Assembly (NCBI GenBank): GCA_010015675.1
Contig: ML977014.1
Coordinates: 4,862 to 41,977 of the forward strand
Reading direction: 5' to 3'
Source: Byssothecium circinans
Lineage: Eukaryota > Ascomycota > Dothideomycetes > Pleosporales > Massarinaceae
DNA: 37,116 nucleotides
How positions within the stretch are numbered: the first letter of the stretch is position 1; each line of letters starts with the position of its first letter. Shown one piece after another: positions 11,042 through 21,752 of this stretch. The notes under the pieces were generated by a model. That model was not told where the DNA came from. It saw nothing but the letters and a program-made list of their open reading frames with translations, and ran no database searches. The translations under genes were made by a program, and so were the position numbers.

Positions 11042-12026
11042 ACGTAAAGCACCACCGAACCGCCCACACCACCGAACCGCTCAAAAGCTTGGCATTAGAA
11101 AATCAAAANNNNNNNNNNNNNNNNNNNNNNNNNNNNNNNNNNNNNNNNNNNNNNNNNNNNNNNNNNNNNNNNNNNNNNNNNNNNNNNNNNNNNNNNNNNN
11201 NNNNNNNNNNNNNNNNNNNNNNNNNNNNNNNNNNNNNNNNNNNNNNNNNNNNNNNNNNNNNNNNNNNNNNNNNNNNNNNNNNNNNNNNNNNNNNNNNNNN
11301 NNNNNNNNNNNNNNNNNNNNNNNNNNNNNNNNNNNNNNNNNNNNNNNNNNNNNNNNNNNNNNNNNNNNNNNNNNNNNNNNNNNNNNNNNNNNNNNNNNNN
11401 NNNNNNNNNNNNNNNNNNNNNNNNNNNNNNNNNNNNNNNNNNNNNNNNNNNNNNNNNNNNNNNNNNNNNNNNNNNNNNNNNNNNNNNNNNNNNNNNNNNN
11501 NNNNNNNNNNNNNNNNNNNNNNNNNNNNNNNNNNNNNNNNNNNNNNNNNNNNNNNNNNNNNNNNNNNNNNNNNNNNNNNNNNNNNNNNNNNNNNNNNNNN
11601 NNNNNNNNNNNNNNNNNNNNNNNNNNNNNNNNNNNNNNNNNNNNNNNNNNNNNNNNNNNNNNNNNNNNNNNNNNNNNNNNNNNNNNNNNNNNNNNNNNNN
11701 NNNNNNNNNNNNNNNNNNNNNNNNNNNNNNNNNNNNNNNNNNNNNNNNNNNNNNNNNNNNNNNNNNNNNNNNNNNNNNNNNNNNNNNNNNNNNNNNNNNN
11801 NNNNNNNNNNNNNNNNNNNNNNNNNNNNNNNNNNNNNNNNNNNNNNNNNNNNNNNNNNNNNNNNNNNNNNNNNNNNNNNNNNNNNNNNNNNNNNNNNNNN
11901 NNNNNNNNNNNNNNNNNNNNNNNNNNNNNNNNNNNNNNNNNNNNNNNNNNNNNNNNNNNNNNNNNNNNNNNNNNNNNNAGCTTTTGAGCGGTTCGGTGGT
12001 GTGGGCGGTTCGGTGGTGCTTTACGT
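11042..12026. mobile_element. Young TIR element nested in the Fot1-like transposon, interior unsequenced
   Basis: The two flanks of the assembly gap are perfect inverted repeats of 48 bp (11042-11089 and 11979-12026), starting ACGTAAAGCACCACCGAACC. Each is bordered by TA (11040-11041 and 12027-12028). The termini contain a 14-bp word, CACCACCGAACCGC, twice in direct orientation 17 bp apart (11050-11063 and 11067-11080). Perfect, GC-rich, unmutated ends inside TA-rich mutated DNA mean insertion after the host transposon was damaged. The TA duplication suggests the same superfamily. The interior is 870 Ns, so it could be a MITE or a complete element whose true length differs. Confidence 0.88.
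11109..11978. other. Assembly gap, 870 N
   Basis: Run of N between the two TIRs of the young nested element. Any open frame drawn across it is an artefact. The gap probably exists because the element interior is present in many near-identical copies. Confidence 0.99.
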
Positions 12027-12067
12027 TACAGCGTTAAATGTATTTATTAATTCTTAGCGAAAATCAT

Positions 12068-12105
12068 GCGTTAGGTGAGCCTATGCGCTAGCTGACTAAA
12101 CATGG
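12068..12105 (-). repeat. Right TIR of the Fot1-like transposon
   Basis: Inverse of the left TIR at 9001-9038, reading GCGTTAGGTGAGCC on the plus strand, followed by TA at 12106-12107. Most differences from the left TIR are C-to-T or G-to-A. Confidence 0.85.
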
Positions 12106-12107
12106 TA

Positions 12108-12564
12108 GAGGGTGGGCTAGAATTTATCTAGTCTAAGACTTAGATTAAATTATTAGCATAAAATTTTACTAATGCAGTAGTGACTAGTATTAGTTTCTAG
12201 TTCCTACACTTTAGTTATTCTAAGCGCACGGCCGCTTAGAAAGGCGCTTACCAAATAAGTCTTAGCCCTTTATAGGGGTAGCACATGTAGCTTAAAAAGT
12301 GGTACATGTACCTCTAATGTCCATCCCCACGTGATAAGATACCCTATATAGTAGGACACTTTTTTATCTAGACCTTTAGTATAAGGCTAGCGCAACTACA
12401 TAAAGTCAAGCTTAACGCACTTAAATTCTATAGTTGCTATTCTTCTAGTGTACTAGCCTCTAATTAGAAAGAGCGTAATGTTAGACGTGCTATTAGTTAT
12501 TCTACTAATGGCATTCATTAACCCTCTGCTAGTACCCCCTATTTATTTGTAACAGCGTATCTCT
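12108..12564. other. RIP-type TA-rich spacer, no gene
   Basis: Between the right TIR and the 68-bp array. There are stops in all frames and no family was recognised. Confidence 0.6.
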
Positions 12565-13176
12565 ATTAAGTATTAGTAGCAGCCTTGCGCCTTAACGTTC
12601 ATAGGTCTACTTACGTCCTACACTACTAGATATAGCAAGATTAGTAGCAGCCTTACATATTAATGTTTATAGGCCTACTTACACCCTACACCACTAGATA
12701 TAGCAAGATTAGTAGCAGCCTTGCATATTAACGTTCATAGGTCTACTTACAAACTATACTACTAGATATAGCAAGATTAGTAGTAGCCTTACGCCTTAAC
12801 GTTTATAGGTCTACTTACACTCTACACTACTAGATATAGCAAGATTAGTAGTAGCCTTACACATTAATATTCATAGGTCTACTTATACCCTACACCACTA
12901 GACATAGTAAGATTAGCAGCAGCCTCACGCTTTAACGTTTATAGGTCTACTTATAATCTACACTACTAGATATAGCAAGATTAGTAGTAGCCTTATATCT
13001 CTATGTTTATAGGTCTACTTACTACCTACACTACTAGACATAGCAAGATTAGCAGCAGCCTTACACATTAACGTTTGTAGGTCTACTTACACCCTACACC
13101 ACCAGACATAGCAAGATTAGTAGTAGCCTCGTGCTTTAATATTTGTAGGTCTACTTACTTCCTACAAGTACATTCG
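12565..13176. repeat. 68-bp tandem array, about nine units
   Basis: The word ATTAG(T/C)AG(C/T)AGCC recurs at 12572, 12640, 12708, 12776, 12844, 12912, 12980, 13048 and 13116, an unbroken period of exactly 68 bp. Each unit also carries GTCTACTTA and CTAGA(T/C)ATAG(C/T)AAGATTAG. Units differ mainly by C/T and G/A exchanges, with no insertions or deletions between them. The last unit decays after 13176. It has no coding potential. Confidence 0.95.
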
Positions 13177-13847
13177 TTAGTATTAGTATTAGTTTATAGC
13201 ATACATGGTAGTCTAGTTACCTTCTATATGTCTATCATTAGTAGTATCTCTAAGCGTTCTAGCATTAGAAACGTACCTTAAATAAGTTACAGTCCTATAG
13301 TTCTTCGCACATTATAATAATTCTAGCCGCGATTAGTTAGTAGACACAATGTTGAGACACTTATTTATCAGACCTAGTGTTTAGAAAGGCGGGGTAGATC
13401 AATCAGCTGCTGCCTAAATTATTGCGGGACAGCGGGGCAGCAGGTGACTAAATTACTACACACACACAATTTATTAACGCCTGGCGGCTGAGCCGAAAGG
13501 GCTACTAGCGCTGATCTACTATTACAACTTCCTACGGTGGTCTTGGCCTCATTCAGCCCTTACGTCAGCCTTGTTCCACTTCCTCCGGTGGGTTCTGCTC
13601 TCATTCTAGCCCATACTAAATTCCCTTGCTAGTTCGTCCATCTTTGTCCTTTCTCTTCGGTTTCTCGTGGGTTAGTAATGTTGATCGCAGACCGGCTTAG
13701 AGTGTATTCTCCAAGTGTTCAACGTCCTATCTACGGCGGATGAAGCGGAGCCTGCTTCTCTACGATCAGTCGAGCTCCTGGACGACTCAGACCTTCGGTA
13801 AGAATGCTGTGCCGTTTGAGCGAGACCGCGTCCCCCGCTGAGTTGTC
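13177..13847. other. Spacer and 5' region of the kinase pseudogene
   Basis: The mutated TA-rich composition ends near 13380 and normal GC begins. From about 13700 the sequence may encode the N-terminal part of the kinase protein in other frames, but no uninterrupted frame or sure start was found. Confidence 0.5.
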
Positions 13848-15133
13848 GTGGCTAAGAAGAAGGCCAATAACTATTTCGAATTCGGAGGTGTCGGGTGCAA
13901 CCTTTTCCAATTCCAGATATATTGGCATGAACGTCCATCCAATTTCCAAGAGCTGATCGCGTCTCGAGAGGACCATCCTCGCTTCACCCGAACCGTCGAC
14001 GACGAGATACCGACGGTGTTGCCCTCCAAGCGTACCACACGGATCCACACTCTCGTTGTTCATACCCCTGGCGTTCAGGGGCCAGCAAAGACGATCAGGT
14101 ACTATACGAAGGAAAAGCTTGGAAAGGGCTCGTTTGGGGAGGTCTAGAAAGCTGTGGATGCTAATTCGGGCGAATTATTCGCGCTTAAGCTGGTGGAATG
14201 GCCCAAGCAAGGGATCCAGTCGCATCAGTACACGATGTTGAAGCGGGAAGTAGAGACTTTCGCGCGCATGTCTCATGTAAGTTGTAGCGCTCTAGGTTCG
14301 TCTTGTTAAGCATCAGCTAACGTGCCCATTAGCCAAATATCGTTAAATTCATAGCAGCGCAAGGTTTTGGAGGAACGGACCTTGAAGTCTTTACAGCTCT
14401 CAGAGAGGGCAACATCGACGACCTAATTGAGAAAGAGCTGTTTCTAAGAGAGCCCAAATGGGCGGAGGCTCTTCTCCACCAAACGCTCCAAGCGCTCGAT
14501 TACCTTGCATTCAAGGGCATTGTCCATAGGGATGTCAAGCCTGCGAACATCCTCTACCAATCTCTATCAGGCGGCGGCTATACCTTTCAGCTTACGGACT
14601 TTGGCCTTTGCAATCTCGTTACTAACGCCTAAACGTTCGCTAGATCTCCAATATACATGGTACCCGAGTTCTATTCAGGGATCTAACAAACATCGAAGGT
14701 AGATGTTTGGTCCCTTTTCGTCACGTTAGCGTACGTATTAAACGCGAATGAATTCCGGAAGAAGCGATTTGATACGAATGCGTTGCGCATAAGGGCGGTA
14801 CAGGAGGCTGCGGATGTGGCTGGCTTCCGCCCCATCCAAGACATGGCTATCGTCGACCCGAAGGAACGAGCCTCGGCGGCAGCCATTCTCGATAAGCTCT
14901 TCAACGGGGAAGGGCGTTCAACTCGACGCGACTAGATACAGAGCACTCCTGAGGTGGACAAGAATGCACTAGCACCAGCATCGCGAAAAGAACGAACATA
15001 TAGGATCTAGAAAAACGATGCTTAGAAGCGCCGTAGACAGGGGCTCGACAGTTCTGTGACCACAGAGAAGCGTGGAATGCCTGGCGCGTTCCAAGATAAC
15101 ACCGTTGATGCTCTAAGAGGAGTGCGGAGTTAG
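13848..15133 (+). pseudogene. Ser/Thr protein kinase with possible FHA-like N-terminus, broken by stops
   Basis: The clean part starts at 13848. A possible FHA remnant (LFQFQIYWHER) precedes the kinase domain. Kinase landmarks are all present: glycine loop LGKGSFGEV near 14118, FALKLVEW near 14185, catalytic loop GIVHRDVKPANIL near 14520, LTDFGLCNL near 14590 and VPEFYSG near 14665. A 56-bp intron lies at 14277-14332 (GTAAGT, branch GCTAAC, TTAG) and joins MSH to PNIV in phase. In-frame stops at 14145, 14630, 14684, 14933, 15008 and 15020 would each be restored by a single C/T or G/A change, for example TGG or CAG to TAG. It lies in otherwise unmutated DNA, so the damage is light RIP or drift. 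It is inactive as it stands; the true start may be upstream. Confidence 0.82.
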
Positions 15134-15309
15134 CCTCATTTTAGCTAAATCTCATCTCTCTTGACTTAGGTTCTTTGTTGAATGCCTGTTGCGTTAATAG
15201 ATCAGCTCCAAACTTGGCCCTGCGTGAGATTTAGGTTATTTTTGATATTCTGCGACGTGATCACGTCTCTAAAGTCTGCGCTAAGGTCCTAACCGGTTCG
15301 CTTTAGACC

Positions 15310-15777
15310 ATGCCGCAGGAGCTGATGATCAACGACTCGCACTTTGCGGTGGACGATAGGGTCTTGGTCGTGAGACAAGGGCTACCAGCTCTTTCCGTCA
15401 CTCGGCGCCCACGAAGGCTGGATGCTCAGCCTGTCACTCCGCCTCGTCTGTCTACAACTCTTTCCTAAACGCCCAACTCCACCAGCGTTTACGGTGTAGC
15501 AATACTTTGTTCATCTCGGCGAGACCGACGTGTAGAATGATGGTTTGGGCAGGTCTGTCTGCCTTGCAAGTATGGAAGCAAGACGGCAAAACGAGTAACA
15601 ATGGAATACATCCGGTGTGATTTAACTAGGGTAGCCCTGCAGGAGGGGACAAAACGATCGGTGAGCCGCTGGCATCGCTGCCGCACTAGCAGAATCACCG
15701 TGCAGCGTGTACAGGATGCAGATTGTGCTCTCTTCTTTCACACATTGTGTGGCCCGGCACTATATGGCCGAGCTTAG
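15310..15777 (+). pseudogene. Unclassified coding relic
   Basis: From an ATG at 15310 a frame of about 155 codons runs to TAG at 15775 with internal stops at 15466 (TAA) and 15538 (TGA). The composition is protein-like (MPQELMINDSHFAVDDRVLV at the start, basic and Ser/Thr-rich later), but no domain was recognised. It lies 180 bp after the kinase relic on the same strand. It could be part of an unrelated decayed gene or not a gene at all. Confidence 0.25.
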
Positions 15778-15852
15778 TGAGGGTGGAGGCACAAGTGGCT
15801 GCTGCATTACTTTGCATTATCAAAGCTCGCATATCGTTCGGACACTCTGATA

Positions 15853-16165
15853 CTGCATGCTCCTCCAACCAAGGGGTCTCCGCCTAAACGAGGCAACCCT
15901 AATAGCTGCGCCTATAGAAGATGCCGCCAGGCAAACAATAAAGTACTCTCAACGCTCGCTTCGTCAACCAGAGCTTCGAAAAATTGTCCCAAAACGCCAA
16001 TGGTGGTTGAGATCCACTAGGATAGCTGAGCCTCTGCTTCTTGGAAGGAGGCTGCGACGTTCCGGTTTGTTCAGGCGGCTCTGGGCGTTGACGTTTGTGC
16101 GGACTTAGGGGTGGCAATTCAAGCATATGGTAATTATCGGGCGTATGGACGTCGAATCCGGCGAC
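15853..16165 (+). pseudogene. Unclassified coding relic
   Basis: One plus-strand frame reads through with only two stops (near 16017 and 16026). It ends in a convincing-looking stretch (FRFVQAALGVDVCADLGVAI, then YGNYRAYGRRIRRHGK) followed by a possible intron donor GTGAGT at 16171. I cannot name the family. It may continue the relic at 15310-15777. Two competing open frames on either strand cover the same bases. Confidence 0.3.
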
Positions 16166-18961
16166 ATGGGAAGGTGAGTTGAACGCGGGCAGAAAGCGGC
16201 GTCTATGTAGTGCGTAGCTGAGAGGTTAGAGTCGCGTCGATTCGGCTGACACTGGACGGGCCGTGGATCCTGTTCTTGGCGGTAGATGAGTCACCTGGAA
16301 TCTGCGACGAGAACCAATCGCCATTGGGATTGGCTCGTTTCATCGCTAGCACGGGTCTATGGGTTACCCCGCGTCTAGCGCTTGCGCACCCATCGGTCAC
16401 ATGCTTAGATGTTCTATTGTTAGATACTGGGGCTACGATGTTGGCGGTGGTTACTGCTGGCGCATGGAGGCTCGTTTTGACAACACGTTCACAATCTTCA
16501 ATAGATTCCAGGAAATTCCTAGTTAGGCAACTTCCGGGCGCGAGAAACGGCTGGCAAGAGCTAAAGCGTGAAGCCTTCTTGCCTAAACTGCAGCTGACTG
16601 CATCAGCCTATGTCGAAAAGGGAGCGAGAGGTTTGACGAACGAGTTGGGGTGAGATCATGGATAAAGGTCGACTAGTATTAGAGTAGACGGAGGCAACAC
16701 TATGAACCGACGGAGTTCGTTGAGGTCGGGAAGGAGCGCGGTTAGCTGTCCACATTTCCTGGATGGTGGAATGAGGCCAGTGAAATGAAGAAGAGAGAGG
16801 TTCTTAGGGCCGAAGAATCCAGCGGCTCTAAAAGCTGCTACGCCTTGTCGAACAGGAGGTACCGGAGGCGTGTGGTCCCGCTTGGATCTCAGTCGCAGAT
16901 CAAGCTCGTCTCAGTGCTAGATGGGTTAGTGTCAACGCCAATGCAAAAAAAAAAAAAGAAAGAGGTGACGGGGCGCGGGGAAGCGGCTATTATAAGGTGG
17001 AGGAATACGTATTAGAAAATAAGGCGAGTACGTGGCTAAAGCCCGGCTCGTTGCGAGAGCAGCGTATCTGTGTTTTGACAGTTCTGAAGCAGTGCTGGAC
17101 GCGAGCTTTTGATGCTGATAGGTGAACTGGCCCAAGATTTCGCGGAGTCGCGGCTGAAACCCGTTTGAGGCATCAGGGGGTCCCTTGTCTGTGCTTGATA
17201 CAAAGGATACAAAGACGACAATGTGACAGCGGCGAGCACGGTCGATCGATGGATTGTGTTCAGAGGAGTCGAAGTTGAGAAGCGTGGCTGAAATTGCTAT
17301 ATGTGGTAAGGTGGTGGAATGCATATCTAGCCCTTGGAATCTCGGCAATTGTGCACAACCTCACCACATTACTGAAGAGTTTTGGCTACATGCTGCATGG
17401 CGAATAAGAATGCCGTGATTGCTGATGATTCGTTATCGCAAGGAATCAGCCCTCCGTAAGATTGAAGGGCACAAAAACTTCGTGGAAGATGTGGAAGATT
17501 CGAAGTTGCGTTGTCGCGAAAATGAGTCTGAAACTCTACGAGCTTCAAACTTCGCGTTGAACGGCCACACAAGCAATTTTTCCAGCCACGGCACGACAAC
17601 TCAAGGCAAAGAGTGCTTCAGCCGCTCCTGTCACCTAAATTTTAAGGTGTCAGGATTCAGCACGTGCCATGGAGGTGCCTCAGATATACCAACGGTTCCC
17701 TATTGGGCTCCACAGAGATCGAGATGGGATTTCAATACCCATGCCGCAATGCCATGCCGCGTGTCGTCAAAAAGATAAGGCTGCTGCTGCTTCTTCTTCT
17801 TTTTGAGAATAGTACCGCGTGTCGTAAGCAGGGGCATTTTGGTATCGCGAGGTCCTACAGCGGTGTTGGGCAGACAAATAGAAGTACGTCTCCAAGGAAT
17901 ATCAGGATTGCTGTGTAGGACGCCTTGGGATGCCTGACCGGACATCTAAGGTATGTGAAGAATTTTCACTTCTATTGGGGGAGGGCGGAAGCCGCAGGAA
18001 GGAAGTCAAGCGCTGCGAGGTTCGTACTTGTCCAGCGGATACATCAAAGTAATAAAATAAGAAGGCTCTGGTACAACTTTTTTAGATACTTCATAACACT
18101 CCGCTTTGCTGCGTAAATTAGTGCAGATGTGTGGAGGTGCGAAATCGCACTAGCCTAGTTGGGTTCCCCCTCTGCGCCCCACAATTGTCATTTTGAAATG
18201 CGGAAGAGGCGGATCCTTCCTAACTTACTAAAGCCCTATACTAGGGTATCTTCGCAATAGTGAAGTATTATCTTAAGAAAGAGTTGCCCATAGAAATCTC
18301 CTTTTCGCGTAACCCAAGAGTCCACAGGCAAAGACGAAGTCCCGAGTTATCCCAAAGTATCCGCTTCGGTCTCCGAGGTCTGCTTGGTCAAGTCAAGTCC
18401 GGCTTAGCTTCGCTCAAGTCTTGCGCAATTAGTTGATGCTAACAGCGGTACCGTGAGGGGGGCTAAGCTGCGGACTTCACGCTATTAATGGGATGAAGCC
18501 CCCTATACATTACAAATGGACCCCACACGGACCAACGCTGTGGCTCCTTAGCAAATACGTTGAGACCACTTTAGCCAGTAGCATTTTATCAATTTCTGAC
18601 CCGAAGCTAACCGGAACTCTTTACATTTCCACATTAAGCTTAAGGTAGCGAAGCTCCTTGTGCGTGGTTAGGCGTTCCGATCCTTCGACAATTTGGGGGT
18701 TGCCAGACAAGCAGCTTACGGGCCATCAGTAGTCTTACAACGGAACAACCTTAGCGCCCAATGGCCTTGTATGATTATGGTCAATAAATTTTTTATCTCT
18801 GGGCTATGCGTACCCTTACCCTAATCGTGGCAGTGTATGCTGCAATTAGTCTTGATGATCAATGTCGACAAGTAAAGTCTCCATTTGTGAATTGCATAAA
18901 AGGTGACGGGAGCCTCATGGAAACGATCCGCATTAATCCCCATCAACTCAACCAGTTTATC
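16166..18961. other. Long stretch without an assignable gene
   Basis: Normal GC, with small open frames on both strands, the best being 125 codons at 16276-16653 on the plus strand. None has a recognisable domain or clear codon structure. It holds a poly-A tract (16945-16956) and a CTG/CTT triplet run near 17781-17805. The last 200 bp are the upstream region of the secreted-protein gene and include an AT-rich TATA-like segment (AATAAATTTTTTATC) at 18784-18798. Confidence 0.5.
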
Positions 18962-21517
18962 ATGAAGTTTCTCTCCTTTTTTTTGCTGCTTTGCAGCACT
19001 ACCACGTTGGCCTCAGGATTAGACTTGGCTCCTAGAGCGCCTAAATGCCCCAAGAAGGAGGGTGAAAAAGATCATCAGGTCATCGCACACTTCAAGACAA
19101 CAGGAAATTGCTTCAGCTATACCGGCGCTGGCAATCGTGAGAAGAGTTTGGAGCCCTGCTCCGGTCCCGATGGCTATTGCCAGAAGGTGAAGAAGTCAAA
19201 AAGTGGAGTTGAAGGTGTAAGTCAATGCCTTCTTAAGCTCAACCCATTGCTCTCGGTGACAAGAGCTCGAAAAAATTGAGGGTTGCTAATATATGTGTTC
19301 AGTGCAAGGGTCTCCTCCCCCTGGGTGAAAAGATCGACGAAAGCCTTTATTCCATGGATGAAGACTGTAATCAATGGTATCCGGGAGAGTGCATGTGCGA
19401 ATGCGATCTCTGCGAGGAGATTGCCGAAATTGTTATTGAGGGTCTTGCGAAGCTGGACAACGTCCTTTGCGCCGTCATGCTCTCTTCCTTCAAAACCATC
19501 TTCGATGTTGGTCTCCTGTTTGTCCCTGGAGGGCAAGCGTCTTCGGCCGTCAAAGCTGCAGTCCAAGGCGCGAAGTCCTTCTATGAGAATGGAGAAGAGG
19601 CGGCATCTTTCTTCGGTAACTGGATTGGCCCTACATGCGGAGTTCCAGACTTCGACTTCGATATCACTAAGGTCTTTGGGGATCTCGTCGGTGCTCCTGA
19701 TTCCATGTCGCGCGGAAAGCCTGTGGGCTGCAAAAAGAAGTCTGGATGCCGAAAAGTCGACCCCGTACCAGATCCGACGAAAAAGCCAGACAAGCCTACG
19801 GACAAGCCTACGGACAAGCCCAAGACGACAGACAAGCCTAATTCCACAGACAAGCCTAAGACGACAGACAAGCCCAGTTCCACAGACAAGCCCAGTTCCA
19901 CAGACAAGCCCAGTTCCACAGACAAGCCCAGTTCCACAGACAAGCCCAGTTCCACAGACAAGCCCAATTCCACAGACAAGCCCACGACGACCTCGAAGCC
20001 ACAGACCACATCCAGCCGCACAACTTCATCGTCCACCTCCTCTAGTACCACCGGTGCCGCATGTGCCTACTGTGGCGAATTCAATAACAAGAAGGCAGCT
20101 CGGGATGACAAATATCAAGTCATGTACGCCAGGGCGGGCAAATCCAACAACGACCCAGTCTGCGTCAAGCCCCCGGCCGAAGACGTTCCTAGCAAAAGAG
20201 ACCTCTCTGATCTCACCCGCAGCCAACTATTTCCTCGATCATTCCTTTTGCATGAGCGTGCCCTCACTGAGAAGAACTCCAAGGTCGAAACTACATTGGG
20301 CAAAGCCAACCTATACAAGTGGACTTGTTCTGTTGGAAGATACGCGCCGAGCAGCGACGCCGAAAAAATCGCCGAGATCACCAAGTACTGGACATTCAAA
20401 GATCCACATAACACTCAAAAGTGCAGTGTGGAGGTAGAGCAGGTGTCTACAGGAACAATCGCTGATTATGAAAGCAAGTAGTCCTAGTGTCCGATTGCAG
20501 TAGTATCATGCCAGACTAACAAGTACGCAGCCGACCACGTTTTCGAAGCTCAAACTTTGGCGAACTTCATCAAGTGGCTGGCCGACGAGAGTCCTGCTAA
20601 GATTGGGACGACGTACGACAAGCCAAAATCCCTCTGGGTCGAGGAAACGCTCTTGGGAGACGGTAAGGCCCCATTCAAAATCATCAGTCCCGGCAAGACA
20701 GCAGCTGGCGATCTCTTCACACCTTCTACTGGTGAGATACCGGTTGTCCTGATGGCCTACGGTTTTGGAAGATCCGACGGAGTCAAGAGTGTCTCGGGAG
20801 GCCAAGACGTAGAACGAATCCCGGCGACCCGAGGCAACAAGAATCTTGTCTTGCTACATGGAAACATTAACGGGCCCAAGGGAATCTACTTTAAGAAGAA
20901 CGCGCCCAGTATCGACTGGAAAACTCACACAACTCAACTGAAGAGCCGTCTCGAGGTGCGGAGGGTAAGTACAAAAATAAACCCCTCAAAAAAGGATCTC
21001 ACGAACACTGGCTAACCGAAGAGTAATAAAGGGTGTGGGACCTTTCCAGTACTTGGCAGCCAGGGAGGGTACTACAGACACCATGTGGAAGAAATGGGCC
21101 CGCGTATCCAACTGGATAGACCTGGTATGCCACGAATTTGACAAGAAGTACACGTGGGGTTCGCGCGCCGACGAGCCTAAGAACTCGGCCGGGACGCCTT
21201 CGCTCCGGTCATTGTGGGCATTCTTCATCGACAAGGAGCTCAGCGATATCGAAGCTAAAGCCAAAGACTGGGCCAACGACGCCAAGAAGAACTTCGACAA
21301 CAAGTGGAAGACGAGCACCCTGACGCAGGCCGAAAAGGACTGGAGGGACGACGCGTTCGGCACCAACGGCTTCGCCACTCCGGACAAGATGAAGTTCCCT
21401 CGGCCGGCCGGTCTCCCTGCTGGTGCATCGGTTTATGGCGCTTACGGCTGGAATGATGTCACTTTTGATGCTAGCAACCAAAACCCGAACATTGGCGTCC
21501 CTATCAAGATTACTTAG
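18962..21517 (+). CDS. Secreted Cys-rich protein with DKPSST repeat (four exons)
   Basis: Proposed exons are 18962-19216, 19303-20442, 20515-20964 and 21032-21517, about 776 residues. The start MKFLSFFLLLCSTTTLASG is a clear signal peptide; an in-frame ATG at 18806 would bury it. Introns 1 (GTAAGT, branch GCTAAT, 86 bp) and 3 (GTAAGT, branch GCTAAC, 67 bp) are strong. Intron 2 (20443-20514, GTGTCT donor) is weaker; a donor at 20434 keeps the same phase. Order: Cys-rich N-terminal domain (CECDLCEEIAE, near residue 115), a Gly/Ala-rich possible amphipathic segment, a TDKP/DKPSST low-complexity linker likely to be O-glycosylated, a second Cys-containing domain with DHVFEAQTLANFIKWL, and a Trp/Lys-rich C-terminus. 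It resembles uncharacterised secreted proteins of plant-associated fungi. Function is unknown; it is not assigned as a toxin or effector. Confidence 0.8.
19789..19986 (+). repeat. In-frame 18-bp minisatellite (DKPSST)
   Basis: The unit GACAAGCCCAGTTCCACA is repeated perfectly five times (19867-19956). It is flanked by variants (AATTCC, AAGACG, CCTACG forms) extending from 19789 to 19986. All units stay in frame within the secreted-protein gene, so copy-number change would alter linker length by six residues per unit. Confidence 0.95.
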
Positions 21518-21752
21518 GCAGTGCCTGAGTTGATGGTTGATTTAGAGTTTTGGGAATTGGGCGCTTGGCTGACCGGTCATGCTGCGCAAGCTGGGGCAAT
21601 GAGATGTGTACAATTACTTTTTTCGATTTCGCTTCAATCTAGACGTAGAATATGTATTTAAGAATCATTTAAGACCCTTTCCGGCACGTCATGTTGTCTT
21701 CGAAACTCGATCCAGTCAGCTCGCCGGAGCCATGTTTAGTATCAAACGACGG

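Larger units (their letters stand above)
9001..12105 (+). mobile_element. Fot1/pogo-like (Tc1/mariner) DNA transposon
   Basis: Terminal inverted repeats at 9001-9038 and 12068-12105 match at 32 of 38 positions, and five of the six differences are C/T or G/A transitions. Both ends are flanked by TA (8999-9000 and 12106-12107), the target duplication of Tc1/mariner and Fot1 elements. The transposase starts 52 bp inside the left TIR. The original element would be about 2.1 kb; it appears as 3.1 kb because a second, younger TIR element plus an assembly gap sits at 11042-12026, between the transposase and the right TIR. Damage is asymmetric: the left 370 bp are clean, the rest heavily mutated. Confidence 0.88.

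Noticed and set aside
11089..12057. 322-codon open frame across the assembly gap
   Set aside because: It consists almost entirely of unknown residues from the N run; only the TIR flanks are real sequence.
12565..13176. CRISPR-like array
   Set aside because: Units are contiguous 68-bp repeats with no unique spacers, in a fungal genome.
16276..16653. 125-codon plus-strand ORF as a gene
   Set aside because: No domain, no plausible splice context and a competing minus-strand frame; kept only as a mention in the gene-free stretch.
17700..17945. 81-codon minus-strand ORF with Lys and Gln runs
   Set aside because: The runs come from a CTG/CTT triplet tract and nothing else supports coding.
19283..20437. 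384-codon plus-strand frame and 156-codon minus-strand frame inside the secreted-protein gene
   Set aside because: Both are shadows created by the low-complexity DKPSST repeat; the frame at 19303-20442 has the intron-consistent, Cys-rich sequence.
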